Source of the DNA: Caccoplasma sp905210875
GTDB lineage: Bacteria; Bacteroidota; Bacteroidia; Bacteroidales; UBA11471
NCBI GenBank assembly: GCA_963931635.1
Contig: OZ007034.1
Coordinates: forward strand, 2,170,001 to 2,234,000
DNA length: 64,000 nucleotides
Direction: 5' to 3'
Position numbers and translations under genes: made by a program. Numbering within the stretch: the stretch's first letter is position 1; each line of letters starts with the position of its first letter. This document shows positions 17,312 through 27,740 of the stretch, one piece after another. The notes below the pieces were generated by a model, which did not search any database, was not told the origin of the DNA, and saw nothing but the letters and a program-made list of their open reading frames with translations.

Positions 17312-20300
17312 ATGCAACACAGTAGAAAACCCGAAGAACAAGGATTGTATAGTCCGGCCTACGAACACGATGCCTGTGGCGTAGGTTTGTTGGTAAATAT
17401 CCACGGGGGCAAATCGCATCAGGTCGTGGAAAATGCTTTGCAAGTGCTCGAGCACATGAACCACCGTGGAGCCGAGGGGGCCGATCCCAATACCGGCGAC
17501 GGTGCCGGTATTATGGTGCAGATACCTCACGAGTTTATTCTTCTGCAAGGTATTCCTGTTCCAGAAAAAGGCCGTTATGGAACGGGTCTCGTTTTTTTGC
17601 CCAAAGATGAAAACGCGCAGGCTGCTCTTCTCGACTTGCTCGAAAGTGAAATATTCAACTCGGGATTGCAACTTCTGGCGACTCGTGATGTCCCTGTCAA
17701 CAGTGACATTCTCGGAGAAGGTTCGTCCGCAACAGAACCGGCCATCAAGCAAATATTCGTCACCTCTCCCCGTGAAATCGATGAGGTGGAGTTGGGTCGC
17801 CAGCTTTACGTTCTGCGTAAAAAGATTGAAGCCCGAGTTTTGAAATCTGATATCGAATACAAAAAAGATTTCTATATAGTCTCCCTTTCCAACCGCAATA
17901 TTGTTTACAAGGGTATGCTCACCTCCCTGCAATTGCGGTACTATTATCTCGATTTAATCAATCCCTACTTTACCAGTGGTATGGCATTGGTTCATGCCCG
18001 GTTCAGTACCAATACGTTCCCCACATGGAGTTTGGCACAGCCATTCCGCCTGTTGGGACACAATGGTGAGATAAACACCATTCGTGGCAACCGCAAGTGG
18101 ATGGAGGCCCGCGAGAGTGTACTCTCGCCCGAGTTGCTCGGTGGCGATCTCGAGGTGCTCAAACCCATTGTACTGCCCGATATGAGCGATAGTGCTTCGC
18201 TCGACAATGTACTCGAATTTTTCATGATGTCGGGTATGAGTCTGCCTCACGCTCTCTCGATGATGATTCCTGAGAGTTTCAATGAGAAAAACCCCATTTC
18301 CGAAGATCTCAAAGCTTTCTACGAATATCACAGCATACTCATGGAACCGTGGGACGGTCCTGCCACGTTGCTTTTCTCCGACGGCCGATATGCCGGTGGT
18401 ATGCTCGACCGCAACGGGTTACGCCCGGCTCGTTATCTCATTACGCAGAATGACATGATGGTTATTGCCTCCGAAGCCGGAGTATTGGCTTTTGATGCAG
18501 CCGATATTAAGGAGAAGGGGCGTTTGCAACCAGGAAAACTGTTGCTTGTCGACACCGAAAAAGGGGCTGTATATCACGACCAAGAGCTGAAAGAACAGTT
18601 GGCTGGAGCCTATCCCTATCGCGAGTGGCTCTCCAAGAACCGGGTGAAACTTGACACCATCAGTTCGGGCCGTACCGTGCGGCACGACGTACCCGACTAT
18701 TCTGCCAGTCTGCACACCTTCGGTTTTCATAAAGAAGATGTCGAGCGCATTATCGTGCCCATGGCCACCGACAGCAAGGAACCCATCGCCTCGATGGGTA
18801 ATGACACGCCGCTGGCCCTCTTCTCTCAGAAGCCACAGCTGCTGTTCAACTATTTCCGTCAGCAGTTTGCCCAGGTAACCAACCCGCCTATCGACCCCAT
18901 ACGTGAAGAGTTGGTCATGTCGCTGAGCAGCTACATCGGAGTCATCAACAAGAACCTGCTGGTACAGTCGCCCGAGTTGTGCAAGATGGTCAACATCAAG
19001 TCGCCCGTTATCACCAACACCGATGTCGATATTCTGCGCAACTTACGTTACAAAGGTTTCCGCACAATAACCCTTCCCATGACGTTCGACATTGCCACCG
19101 GAGCCGCCGGCCTTGAAAAGGGCATAGAGCGTCTTTGTGCCGAGGCCGAGAAAGCCGTGAAAGAAGATTTCAACTACATCATACTCTCCGACCGTAGTGC
19201 CGACGAGACACAGGTGCCCATACCTTCGTTGCTGGCCGTGTCGGCAGTACACAACCACCTGATATCGAAACGGCTGCGTGTGCAGACGGCTATTGTCGTC
19301 GAAACCGGAGAGGCCCGCGAGGTCATGCACTTTGCCCTCTTGCTCGGTTATGGAGCCAGCGCCGTCAATCCTTATATGGCTTTTGCCGTTATTGACCGTT
19401 TGGTCAAAGACAAAGAGATACAGCTCGATTACCACACGGCCGAGAAGAATTATTTGAAGGCTGTGAACAAAGGCTTGCTCAAAGTCATCTCCAAGATGGG
19501 TATATCGACCATGGGCAGCTACCGTGGTGCTCAGTTGTTTGAGGCAGTAGGCATCTCGCAGGAGCTTATCGATCGTTATTTCTGCGGCACTACCTCCAAG
19601 ATAGGAGGGGTAACGCTCGAAGAGATATACCGCGATATTGTCAAGTTCCACACCGACGCGTATGTCGACCGCGAACAGTATCTCGAACATAACGGCATAT
19701 ACAGTTATCGCAAGAACGGAGAGTTCCACGCCTGGAATCCCGAGACCATTTCGACGCTGCAACTGGCTACTCGCTTGGGCAGCTACAAAAAATTCAAGGA
19801 GTTCACGGCCATGGTCGACGGCAAGTCTCAACCCGTGTTCCTGCGCGACCGTCTCGATTTCAAGCGCAATCCCATCGACATTTCACTGGTAGAGCCGGTC
19901 GAGGCCATTACCCGCCGCTTTGTCACCGGTGCCATGTCGTTCGGCTCCATCAGCAAGGAGGCCCACGAGGCGATGGCCATTGCCATGAACAAGTTGGGAG
20001 GTAAGAGCAATACCGGCGAAGGTGGCGAAGATGCCGAGCGTTTCCGTCCCCGCGAAGATGGAACATCGGCTCGCAGTGCCATCAAGCAGGTGGCCTCCGG
20101 ACGTTTCGGCGTTACGGCCGAATACCTCGTCAATGCCGATGAGATACAAATTAAGGTGGCACAAGGTGCCAAGCCCGGTGAGGGTGGACAGTTGCCCGGT
20201 TTTAAGGTCAACGAGGTCATTGCCCACACCCGTCACTCGATACCCGGCATCTCACTTATTTCGCCGCCTCCACATCACGATATTTACTCCATTGAAGACC

Positions 20301-21826
20301 TGGCACAACTCATCTTCGACCTCAAAAACGTCAACCCGCGGGCCCGCATCAGTGTGAAACTTGTATCTGAGAGTGGTGTGGGAACCATTGCCGCCGGTGT
20401 GGCCAAGGCTAAGGCCGACATGATTGTCATCAGTGGTTGTGAAGGTGGTACGGGTGCCAGCCCTGCCAGCTCTATCAAGCACGCCGGACTTCCGTCGGAG
20501 ATAGGTCTCTCGGAGACGCAGCAGACCCTTGTCCTCAACAATCTGCGTGGACAGGTTACGTTGCAGGTCGATGGTCAGTTGAAGACCGGACGCGATGTCA
20601 TCATACAAGCCTTGCTGGGAGCCGAAGAGTTCGGCTTTGCCACCAGCGCGCTCATAGTTTTGGGTTGTGTCATGATGCGCAAATGCCACCTGAATACCTG
20701 TCCGATGGGTGTGGCTACACAGAACGAAGAGTTGCGTCGCCGCTTCATCGGCCGTTCGGAATACCTTATCAATTTCTTTACTTTCCTGGCACAGGAGGTG
20801 CGGGAGTGGCTGGCCGAGATGGGCTTTACCCGTATGGACGATATTATCGGCCGTTCCGACCTGCTCGTTCCCAAACCACCCGTAGGCGACCATACCATTG
20901 ACAAACTCGACTTGTCGCGTATTCTCTATCGTCCGGCCGAGGCCGAGAAATATGCCTGCCGCAAGGTGAAAGAGCAGTCGCATAATATTGAAGATGTTAT
21001 CGACCAGCGCCTGATAAAGGCTGCGTTGCCTACTCTCAAATCGCTGATGCCCATCGAGCTGCATCTGCCCATCTGTAATACCGACCGTTCGGTAGGAGCC
21101 ATGCTCTCGGGTGAGATAGCTTCGCGATTTGGCAACGAGGGATTGCCCGACGATACGATTCGCTGCAACTTCTCCGGATCGGCCGGTCAGAGCTTCGGCG
21201 CTTTCCTGGCTCACGGAGTTACGTTCAGTCTGGCCGGCGAGGCCAACGACTATCTGGGCAAAGGTCTCTCGGGCGGAAAGATTATTGTCGTACCGCCCAA
21301 AGGTTCGACATTCGCTCCCGAGGAGAATATCATTGCCGGTAACACCCTGCTCTATGGAGCCACTTCGGGTGAGGTTTATATCAACGGTCGTGTGGGCGAG
21401 CGCTTCTGCGTGCGCAACAGTGGTGCGATAGCAGTTGTAGAAGGCGTCGGCGATCACTGTTGTGAGTATATGACCGGCGGACGCACCGTCGTGTTGGGCA
21501 GCGTTGGCCGTAACTTCGCTGCCGGTATGAGTGGTGGTATTGCCTATGTATGGAACAAGGACGAGAATTTCGATTTCTTCTGCAACATGGAGATGGTCGA
21601 GCTCTCCCTTATCGAAGATACCTCCGACAACAAGGAGCTGCACCGTCTCATTGCCCGTCATTATGAATTTACCGAGAGCCCGCTCGCTTTGCGTATGCTC
21701 GAAAACTGGGAAGAGTATGTGCAACAGTTTATCAAAGTCATGCCTATCGAGTACAAGAAGGTGATGAACGAAGAGAAGATGAAATTGCTGCAACAGAAAA
21801 TTGCCAATGTCGAACGGGACTATTAA
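17312..21826 (+). CDS. gltB: Glutamate synthase, large subunit
   Basis: 1504 residues. Domains in order: class II glutamine amidotransferase with nucleophile Cys22 (DACGVG) after a short propeptide, a central domain, the FMN-binding synthase barrel (about 800-1200) with the 3Fe-4S cysteines in CVMMRKCHLNTCPMG (about 1118-1132), and the C-terminal GXGXG beta-helix. It moves the amide of glutamine to 2-oxoglutarate, giving two glutamates, with electrons from GltD. gltD follows after 30 bases. Confidence 0.97.
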   Translation: MQHSRKPEEQGLYSPAYEHDACGVGLLVNIHGGKSHQVVENALQVLEHMNHRGAEGADPNTGDGAGIMVQIPHEFILLQGIPVPEKGRYGTGLVFLPKDENAQAALLDLLESEIFNSGLQLLATRDVPVNSDILGEGSSATEPAIKQIFVTSPREIDEVELGRQLYVLRKKIEARVLKSDIEYKKDFYIVSLSNRNIVYKGMLTSLQLRYYYLDLINPYFTSGMALVHARFSTNTFPTWSLAQPFRLLGHNGEINTIRGNRKWMEARESVLSPELLGGDLEVLKPIVLPDMSDSASLDNVLEFFMMSGMSLPHALSMMIPESFNEKNPISEDLKAFYEYHSILMEPWDGPATLLFSDGRYAGGMLDRNGLRPARYLITQNDMMVIASEAGVLAFDAADIKEKGRLQPGKLLLVDTEKGAVYHDQELKEQLAGAYPYREWLSKNRVKLDTISSGRTVRHDVPDYSASLHTFGFHKEDVERIIVPMATDSKEPIASMGNDTPLALFSQKPQLLFNYFRQQFAQVTNPPIDPIREELVMSLSSYIGVINKNLLVQSPELCKMVNIKSPVITNTDVDILRNLRYKGFRTITLPMTFDIATGAAGLEKGIERLCAEAEKAVKEDFNYIILSDRSADETQVPIPSLLAVSAVHNHLISKRLRVQTAIVVETGEAREVMHFALLLGYGASAVNPYMAFAVIDRLVKDKEIQLDYHTAEKNYLKAVNKGLLKVISKMGISTMGSYRGAQLFEAVGISQELIDRYFCGTTSKIGGVTLEEIYRDIVKFHTDAYVDREQYLEHNGIYSYRKNGEFHAWNPETISTLQLATRLGSYKKFKEFTAMVDGKSQPVFLRDRLDFKRNPIDISLVEPVEAITRRFVTGAMSFGSISKEAHEAMAIAMNKLGGKSNTGEGGEDAERFRPREDGTSARSAIKQVASGRFGVTAEYLVNADEIQIKVAQGAKPGEGGQLPGFKVNEVIAHTRHSIPGISLISPPPHHDIYSIEDLAQLIFDLKNVNPRARISVKLVSESGVGTIAAGVAKAKADMIVISGCEGGTGASPASSIKHAGLPSEIGLSETQQTLVLNNLRGQVTLQVDGQLKTGRDVIIQALLGAEEFGFATSALIVLGCVMMRKCHLNTCPMGVATQNEELRRRFIGRSEYLINFFTFLAQEVREWLAEMGFTRMDDIIGRSDLLVPKPPVGDHTIDKLDLSRILYRPAEAEKYACRKVKEQSHNIEDVIDQRLIKAALPTLKSLMPIELHLPICNTDRSVGAMLSGEIASRFGNEGLPDDTIRCNFSGSAGQSFGAFLAHGVTFSLAGEANDYLGKGLSGGKIIVVPPKGSTFAPEENIIAGNTLLYGATSGEVYINGRVGERFCVRNSGAIAVVEGVGDHCCEYMTGGRTVVLGSVGRNFAAGMSGGIAYVWNKDENFDFFCNMEMVELSLIEDTSDNKELHRLIARHYEFTESPLALRMLENWEEYVQQFIKVMPIEYKKVMNEEKMKLLQQKIANVERDY

Positions 21827-21856
21827 CTCAGTGCAACCAGTAAAAAAGTAAGAATC

Positions 21857-23287
21857 ATGGGAAATCCGAAAGCATTTCTTAGCATAAATAGAAAAGAGGC
21901 GGGATACAGGCCCGTCCAGCAAAGAAAATATGATTTTGCCGAGGTCGAACTCACCTTCAACGATGAGGAGTGCCACCAGCAAGCCTCTCGGTGCATGGAC
22001 TGCGGCGTTCCATTCTGCCATTGGAACTGTCCGCTGGGAAACCGCCAGCCCGAGTGGCAGGATCAGGTCTACAAAGGCAACTGGCGCGAAGCCTACCGCC
22101 TGTTGCAGGAGACTGACGACTTTCCCGAGTTTACGGGGAGAGTATGTCCGGCTCTGTGTGAGAAAGGGTGTGTACTCATGTTGTCGGCCGATGCACCGGT
22201 TACCATACGCAACAACGAGGCTGCCATTATCGAGAAGGCCTTTTCCGAAGGCTATGTCGAGGCCTGTCCGCCGCGTACCCGTACCGGCAAACGGGTGGCC
22301 GTCATCGGGTCGGGTCCTGCCGGTCTGGCCTGTGCCAACCAGCTCAACCGCAAAGGCCACACGGTCGATGTCTATGAAAAAGATGAGCGTATCGGCGGTT
22401 TGTTGCGTCTGGGCATACCCGACTTCAAACTGAACAAGAATATCATCGACCGTCGTTTGGCGTTGCTCGAAAAGGAGGGAATCTCCTTCATCTGCAATAC
22501 CCCGGTGGGCAAAGACAAGAAACAATTGGCCACTCTGTTGGCCGACTACGATGCCGTGTGTGTAGCCATCGGTTCGGGTGAACCCCGAAATCTGTCGGTT
22601 GAGGGTAGAGACCTGAAAGGCGTTTATTTCGCCCTCGAACTGCTGAAACAACAGAATCGTATTATCGCCGGCGAAAAGATTGCACCCGAGGAGCTCATTT
22701 CGGCCAAGGGAAAACGTGTCCTCGTCATCGGTGGTGGCGATACGGGTTCCGACTGTGTGGGAACGGCCATACGTCAGGGGGCAGAGAGTGTTCTGCAAAT
22801 CGAAATCATGCCCAAGCCTCCTGTCGGCAAGAACCCCGCCACACCCTGGCCCAATTATCCACAGATACTTAAAACCTCCTCTTCTCATCAGGAAGGGTGC
22901 GAGCGTCGGTGGAGTCTCGATACTGTTCGCTTCATTGGAGAGAACGGCATCTTGAAACAGGTAGAGGTTGCTCCCGTTACCTGGACCAAGGGTGAAGACG
23001 GCCGCATGACCATGCAACGGGCTGCCGATACCGAGATATTGAATATCGACTTGGTGTTCCTGGCCATGGGCTTTGTACACCCTGTGTATGAAGGGTTGAT
23101 AGAACACCTTGGCGTAGCGCTCGATGCCCGCAAGAATATTGCTGTCGATGCCGAAAACAAGAGTTCGGTCGACAAGGTCTTTGCCGCGGGCGACGCCTCT
23201 TACGGTGCCGGCCTGGTAGTGAGAGCCATTGCCTCGGGTCGTAAGGCAGCTGCTGCCATCGATCGTTATTTGTCGGATAAAAAATAA
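21857..23287 (+). CDS. gltD: Glutamate synthase, small (NADPH-oxidoreductase) subunit
   Basis: 476 residues. The N-terminal part binds two 4Fe-4S clusters through Cys46, 49, 54 and 58 (RCMDCGVPFCHWNCPLG) and VCPALCEKGC (about 95-105). FAD and NAD(P)H sites follow, with VIGSGPAGLACA (about 147) and VLVIGGGDTGSDC (about 290). It passes electrons from NADPH to GltB. It is 30 bases after gltB and 8 bases before asnB. Confidence 0.96.
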   Translation: MGNPKAFLSINRKEAGYRPVQQRKYDFAEVELTFNDEECHQQASRCMDCGVPFCHWNCPLGNRQPEWQDQVYKGNWREAYRLLQETDDFPEFTGRVCPALCEKGCVLMLSADAPVTIRNNEAAIIEKAFSEGYVEACPPRTRTGKRVAVIGSGPAGLACANQLNRKGHTVDVYEKDERIGGLLRLGIPDFKLNKNIIDRRLALLEKEGISFICNTPVGKDKKQLATLLADYDAVCVAIGSGEPRNLSVEGRDLKGVYFALELLKQQNRIIAGEKIAPEELISAKGKRVLVIGGGDTGSDCVGTAIRQGAESVLQIEIMPKPPVGKNPATPWPNYPQILKTSSSHQEGCERRWSLDTVRFIGENGILKQVEVAPVTWTKGEDGRMTMQRAADTEILNIDLVFLAMGFVHPVYEGLIEHLGVALDARKNIAVDAENKSSVDKVFAAGDASYGAGLVVRAIASGRKAAAAIDRYLSDKK

Positions 23288-23295
23288 GTAAAATC

Positions 23296-24960
23296 ATGTG
23301 TGGAATAGTAGGAATATTCAATATTAAGACAAACCCTGAGTCGTTGCGCACTCAGGCGCTTACCATGTCGCGGCGCATTCGCCATCGCGGTCCCGACTGG
23401 TCGGGTATCTATGTGGGTAAAACGGCCATTCTGGCCCATGAACGTCTCTCGATTGTCGACCCCGCTTCGGGAGGTCAGCCCTTGAAGAGCCCCGACGGCA
23501 AACTCATTCTCTCGGTCAACGGTGAGATTTATAATCACCGTGCCATTCGCAACGGCATCTGCAAGGACTATCCGTTCCAGACAGGATCCGATTGCGAAGT
23601 CATCTTGGCTCTGTATCAGAAGAAAGGTATCGATTTTCTCGAAGACCTTAATGGTATCTTTGCCTTCGCCCTTTACGACGAGGAGAACGACCGTTTCCTC
23701 ATTGCTCGCGATTCTATCGGTGTCATACCTCTCTACATGGGAAGCGACGACGAAGGCCGCATCTATGTGGCTTCGGAGTTGAAGGCCCTCGAAGGTTTTT
23801 GTTCCGAGTACAAACCTTTCCTTCCCGGTCATTACTACGACAGTCGCTCCGGCCGTATGGAACGCTGGTACAAACGCGATTGGGAGCAATACGACAATGT
23901 AAAAGACAATGGAGCCGACATCGCCGAACTGCGCGAAGCCCTTTGTCAAGCCGTACAACGTCAGTTGATGAGCGACGTGCCCTATGGTGTGCTGCTCTCG
24001 GGCGGACTCGATTCGTCGATTGTTTCGGCCGTGGCCAAGCGATATGCGGCCCGTCGTGTCGAAACCGACAACACCCGCGAGGCATGGTGGCCCCAGTTGC
24101 ACTCATTTGCCGTAGGCCTGAAAGGCGCTCCCGACCTGGAAGCAGCCCGCAAGGTGGCCGACTACATTGGTACCGTACATCACGAGATAAACTTCACCAT
24201 ACAAGAGGGCCTCGATGCCCTGCGCGATGTGATTTACTACATCGAGACCTACGACGTAACCACCGTGCGGGCCTCTACGCCTATGTACCTGCTGGCACGG
24301 GTCATCAAGTCGATGGGTATCAAGATGGTGCTTTCGGGCGAAGGTGCCGACGAGATTTTCGGCGGGTATCTCTATTTCCACAAAGCTCCCAATGCCCGGG
24401 CTTTCCACGAAGAGTGCGTGCGTAAAATCTCCAAACTCTATCTCTACGACTGCCTGCGGGCCAATAAGTCGCTTTCGGCCTGGGGCGTTGAGGGTCGGGT
24501 ACCTTTCCTCGACAAGGAGTTTATGGACGTAGCCATGCGACTCAACCCCGAAGCCAAGATGGCCAAAGATGGAAAAATGGAGAAATGGATACTCCGCAAG
24601 GCCTTCGAAGATATGTTGCCCGAGAGCGTGGTGTGGCGCCAGAAAGAGCAGTTCTCCGACGGTGTGGGATATAGCTGGATCGATGTGCTCAAACAGATAA
24701 CCTCCGAGCGTGTCTCCGATGAAGAGATGGCCCATGCTGCCGAGCGCTTCCCCATCAATCCACCCATGAACAAGGAGGAGTATTATTACCGTTCAATATT
24801 TGAAGAACATTTCCCCTCGGCATCGGCTGCCCGCAGCGTTCCGTCCGAACGTTCGGTCGCTTGCAGCACCGCCACGGCCTTGGAGTGGGACGAGTCGTTT
24901 AAGAAACTCAACGACCCGTCGGGACGTGCAGTCAAGAACGTCCACATTAAAAGTTATTGA
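23296..24960 (+). CDS. asnB: Asparagine synthase (glutamine-hydrolysing)
   Basis: 554 residues. After Met removal the N-terminal nucleophile is Cys2 (MCGIVGIFN); the glutaminase domain spans about 2-190 and the ATP-binding synthetase domain has the PP-loop LLSGGLDSS at about 234-242. It makes asparagine from aspartate, ATP and glutamine. Starting 8 bases after gltD, it closes the nitrogen block. A low-complexity Ala/Ser stretch near residue 513 precedes the C-terminal tail. Confidence 0.95.
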   Translation: MCGIVGIFNIKTNPESLRTQALTMSRRIRHRGPDWSGIYVGKTAILAHERLSIVDPASGGQPLKSPDGKLILSVNGEIYNHRAIRNGICKDYPFQTGSDCEVILALYQKKGIDFLEDLNGIFAFALYDEENDRFLIARDSIGVIPLYMGSDDEGRIYVASELKALEGFCSEYKPFLPGHYYDSRSGRMERWYKRDWEQYDNVKDNGADIAELREALCQAVQRQLMSDVPYGVLLSGGLDSSIVSAVAKRYAARRVETDNTREAWWPQLHSFAVGLKGAPDLEAARKVADYIGTVHHEINFTIQEGLDALRDVIYYIETYDVTTVRASTPMYLLARVIKSMGIKMVLSGEGADEIFGGYLYFHKAPNARAFHEECVRKISKLYLYDCLRANKSLSAWGVEGRVPFLDKEFMDVAMRLNPEAKMAKDGKMEKWILRKAFEDMLPESVVWRQKEQFSDGVGYSWIDVLKQITSERVSDEEMAHAAERFPINPPMNKEEYYYRSIFEEHFPSASAARSVPSERSVACSTATALEWDESFKKLNDPSGRAVKNVHIKSY

Positions 24961-24988
24961 TGCTTTTTTACTCTGTTGCATAGAGAGA

Positions 24989-25053
24989 GGATTTTCCGAG
25001 ACGAGCGGAAAATCCGGAATAAGCCTTGTTTGGAGAAACAGGGCTTATTTTTT
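24989..25053. terminator. Bidirectional terminator between asnB and the efflux operon
   Basis: Hairpin GGATTTTCCG/CGGAAAATCC (24989-24998 with 25006-25015), then AATAAGCCTTGTTT/AAACAGGGCTTATT (25018-25031 with 25036-25049) running into TTTTTT. It separates the convergent asnB and MFS genes; the A-rich left side also serves the leftward transcript. Confidence 0.85.
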
Positions 25054-25077
25054 GTCTATACACAGCGTGAAAAAGTC

Positions 25078-26658
25078 TCAGGCCGGCGTGATTTCACGTT
25101 TGAGGAGCTGCTTGATGCGGCGTATGCGCGGCAGCCTTCCGATGAAGCTGCGGTTGAGAAATCTTTCGGAGAGTATGACCAGCAGCAGGATAATGCCTAC
25201 AAGACATACCCAGCCGTACATCTCTTTGAGGCTTACCAGTGTGGCCTGTCGCATGGCTTCGCCATATATCTGGAAAAAGTTCTGTGGATTTAATACCGGA
25301 TTTACGCCATCCAGCTCGCGGGTGAGATTCTGGAAATTTCCTGGGAGCGTATATTGCAACACACGACCGTAGATGGCGCTTCCGAAGGCCGAGGCAAAGC
25401 CGGTGCGCACAAATCCCAGGATGGAGAGTACCTGAAAGAAGTGTTGGAAAGGTACGATTCCGGTAACATAGACTGTGAGTGAAATGTACAGAATGATATA
25501 TCCGGCACCGCGCAAGACTGTGGGCAGGTACAGCCGCTCGATGTTGGTACCCGGGTCAATCAGGTAATACATCATCAGCATGGATGCAACAATCAAAGCA
25601 AAGCCGATAAAGATGGTTACTTTGAACGAGCCGCGCAGCCGAGCATGCCAATAGTAGGCAAAAGCACAACCGAGCAGTGTACCGCCCAGGTTCCACCAGT
25701 TCAGCGATACGGAATTGAGCATATCATAACCGAGGATACTGCCCGTGTAGATGTTCTGCAATACGGTAGGAGCCGTGAGGAGGAAACTCAGCAGCAGGAA
25801 CAGAATCAGCAACGAGGTGAGATTGCGGTAACGGAAAGCCTCCATGCTGATGTAGGGGTGGCGCATCACAATCATGCGGTGTATGCTCAGCGCCAGCGAT
25901 ATGACGACAATAACGGTGCCGATTACAATTTCCGTGGAGTCGTACCAGTCATAGAACTGTCCATATTCCAGTACAAAGATAAGAGCCAGAAGGAAGATGC
26001 TCCATAAGGCGCCGCCCAGCCAGTCTATGCCATAGAGTGGCAGCGGTTTCATGAAACGGAAGTGCCGGGTCAGAGCCGCCACAATGCCCCATGCCACGAA
26101 GAGCAGCCCCATAATGAACCAGTGCATCTGGGTCCAGTTGGCCCAGTAGCTCAGGTAGACGGTTGTGAGACCCGAGAGTTGGATACTGCCCAGCACTATC
26201 AGGTAGACCACCGGAAAGAATACGGCAAAGTCGCGCGTGGGTGTGATGGAGAGTTGCACGTTCGACAGCGCCTCGAATGTACCCCACATGCGCAACATAC
26301 CGGCTATGAAGCATACGATGACCAGCACCGGCAACTCTCCGGTGTGCATGGTAATATAATTGCAGACAATCAGTGCCGGGCATATAACCAGCAGAATACT
26401 GCGCGAGGTAAACCTGAATTTCAGTCGGAAAAGAATGGGGAAGATGATGGTCATGCCCACAAAGGAGGCATAACCGGCCATCATGATATCTTCCTGCATC
26501 AGTGCCAGCGAACCTACCATTTGCGACACCGACGAAAGGTATATGCCTCCGCTGAACTGGAAACACAAGGCCAGGAAGAGGCAGAGAAATACACGCAGGC
26601 GATCGGGTACGAAATCCCGGAAAAGCATGACGCGTGCAGGTATGTTGGGTCCGGCCAT
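25078..26658 (-). CDS. MFS drug-efflux permease, EmrB/DHA2-like
   Basis: 526 residues with about fourteen hydrophobic helices, the DHA2 layout. The ATG at 26658 lies one base after the stop of the HlyD gene (TGAAATG); an in-frame ATG at 26685 overlapping that gene is possible. With the adaptor and outer-membrane channel upstream it forms a tripartite proton-driven pump. Substrate is not predictable. The family motif C of antiporters is not distinct by eye, so the class rests on topology and operon. Confidence 0.85.
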   Translation of the reverse strand: MAGPNIPARVMLFRDFVPDRLRVFLCLFLALCFQFSGGIYLSSVSQMVGSLALMQEDIMMAGYASFVGMTIIFPILFRLKFRFTSRSILLVICPALIVCNYITMHTGELPVLVIVCFIAGMLRMWGTFEALSNVQLSITPTRDFAVFFPVVYLIVLGSIQLSGLTTVYLSYWANWTQMHWFIMGLLFVAWGIVAALTRHFRFMKPLPLYGIDWLGGALWSIFLLALIFVLEYGQFYDWYDSTEIVIGTVIVVISLALSIHRMIVMRHPYISMEAFRYRNLTSLLILFLLLSFLLTAPTVLQNIYTGSILGYDMLNSVSLNWWNLGGTLLGCAFAYYWHARLRGSFKVTIFIGFALIVASMLMMYYLIDPGTNIERLYLPTVLRGAGYIILYISLTVYVTGIVPFQHFFQVLSILGFVRTGFASAFGSAIYGRVLQYTLPGNFQNLTRELDGVNPVLNPQNFFQIYGEAMRQATLVSLKEMYGWVCLVGIILLLVILSERFLNRSFIGRLPRIRRIKQLLKREITPA

Positions 26659-26659
26659 T

Positions 26660-27697
26660 TCAATACTCCACTTTACATTCCACATTCATTCCTGCGCGCA
26701 GCAGGGCGATGTCTTCGGGGTTGCTTTCGCCCGTAAATTCAATCTTGACCGGGATACGCTGTTCGACCTTGACAAAATTCCCGGCCGAGTTGTCCTGGGG
26801 CAGCAGCGACATGGAGGAGCCTGTGGCATCTGAGATGGCGACTATGCGGCCGATGAATTTTCGGTCCGGGAGAGCATCTACCGAGATGCGTACTTTCTGC
26901 CCGTTTTTCATGCGGGAGGTCTGGGTCTCCTTATAGTTGGCGATAATCCACTTTTCGCTGTTGTCGATGAGCGATACCATGGTTTGTCCCGGTTGTACCA
27001 GCTGGCCTTCGTGAATGTTTTTGCGACCGGTCATTCCGTCGGCTGTGGCCACGATTACGGTGTACGACAGGTTGAGACGTGCCAGATTGACTTCGGCTTC
27101 GGCCAATTTGAGGGCGGCCTCGTTCTGTTCCAGTCGTTGGGTCTGCTCTTGTTTTACCAGGTTGGTCGACTGTTTCTGCCGGCTAATCTGTTCATATCGG
27201 GCCTTGGCTGCCTCATATTCTGTTTTCACGCGGTCGTATTGTTGCGGGGTTACGGCCTGTTGTTTAATCATCTCGCTGTATCGGTTGAAGTCGGCCTCGG
27301 CATTTTTCAGTCGCACCTGAGCTTCACGTATTCCGGCATCGCTTACCGCCAGGTTGTTCTGCGTGGTGTGAATGGTCGTGTGCATGGCGTTCATGGCAGC
27401 CAGGGCATTCTGGTAGTTGGCCTCGGCCTGAGCCAGACGCAGGCGGAATTCGGCATCTTCGATAACGAGCAGCGTGTCGCCTTTGTGTACCGGTTGATAC
27501 TCGTCGAAGTAGATTTTGCGGATAAATCCCTGTACACGAGTGTTGATGGGGGTGATGTGCTGCTTGATTTGTGCATTGTCGGTATATTCCACATTACCCA
27601 AGTGTATAAAGCGGCTGCATACCCATACAATGCCTCCCAAAATGACGACGGTGAGTATGATGTTTGAAATCAGTTTGTTTCTTTTGATGTTTGCCAT
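26660..27697 (-). CDS. HlyD/EmrA-family membrane-fusion (adaptor) protein
   Basis: 345 residues. One N-terminal helix (about 10-30), a first half-lipoyl strand, a long coiled-coil hairpin (about 85-205, rich in Ala/Gln/Glu), then the second lipoyl half and beta-barrel (GMTGRKNIHEGQLVQPGQ). It bridges the inner-membrane permease and the outer-membrane channel. Lies 43 bases after the TolC-like gene and abuts the MFS gene. Confidence 0.93.
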   Translation of the reverse strand: MANIKRNKLISNIILTVVILGGIVWVCSRFIHLGNVEYTDNAQIKQHITPINTRVQGFIRKIYFDEYQPVHKGDTLLVIEDAEFRLRLAQAEANYQNALAAMNAMHTTIHTTQNNLAVSDAGIREAQVRLKNAEADFNRYSEMIKQQAVTPQQYDRVKTEYEAAKARYEQISRQKQSTNLVKQEQTQRLEQNEAALKLAEAEVNLARLNLSYTVIVATADGMTGRKNIHEGQLVQPGQTMVSLIDNSEKWIIANYKETQTSRMKNGQKVRISVDALPDRKFIGRIVAISDATGSSMSLLPQDNSAGNFVKVEQRIPVKIEFTGESNPEDIALLRAGMNVECKVEY

Positions 27698-27740
27698 ATT
27701 GTTGCGTTTTTTTAAGATGACGATATGAGGTGATGCCGGT

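Noticed and set aside
20252..23107. 951-residue open frame on the minus strand
   Set aside because: It lies wholly opposite gltB and gltD and has shadow composition; the plus-strand genes are certain.
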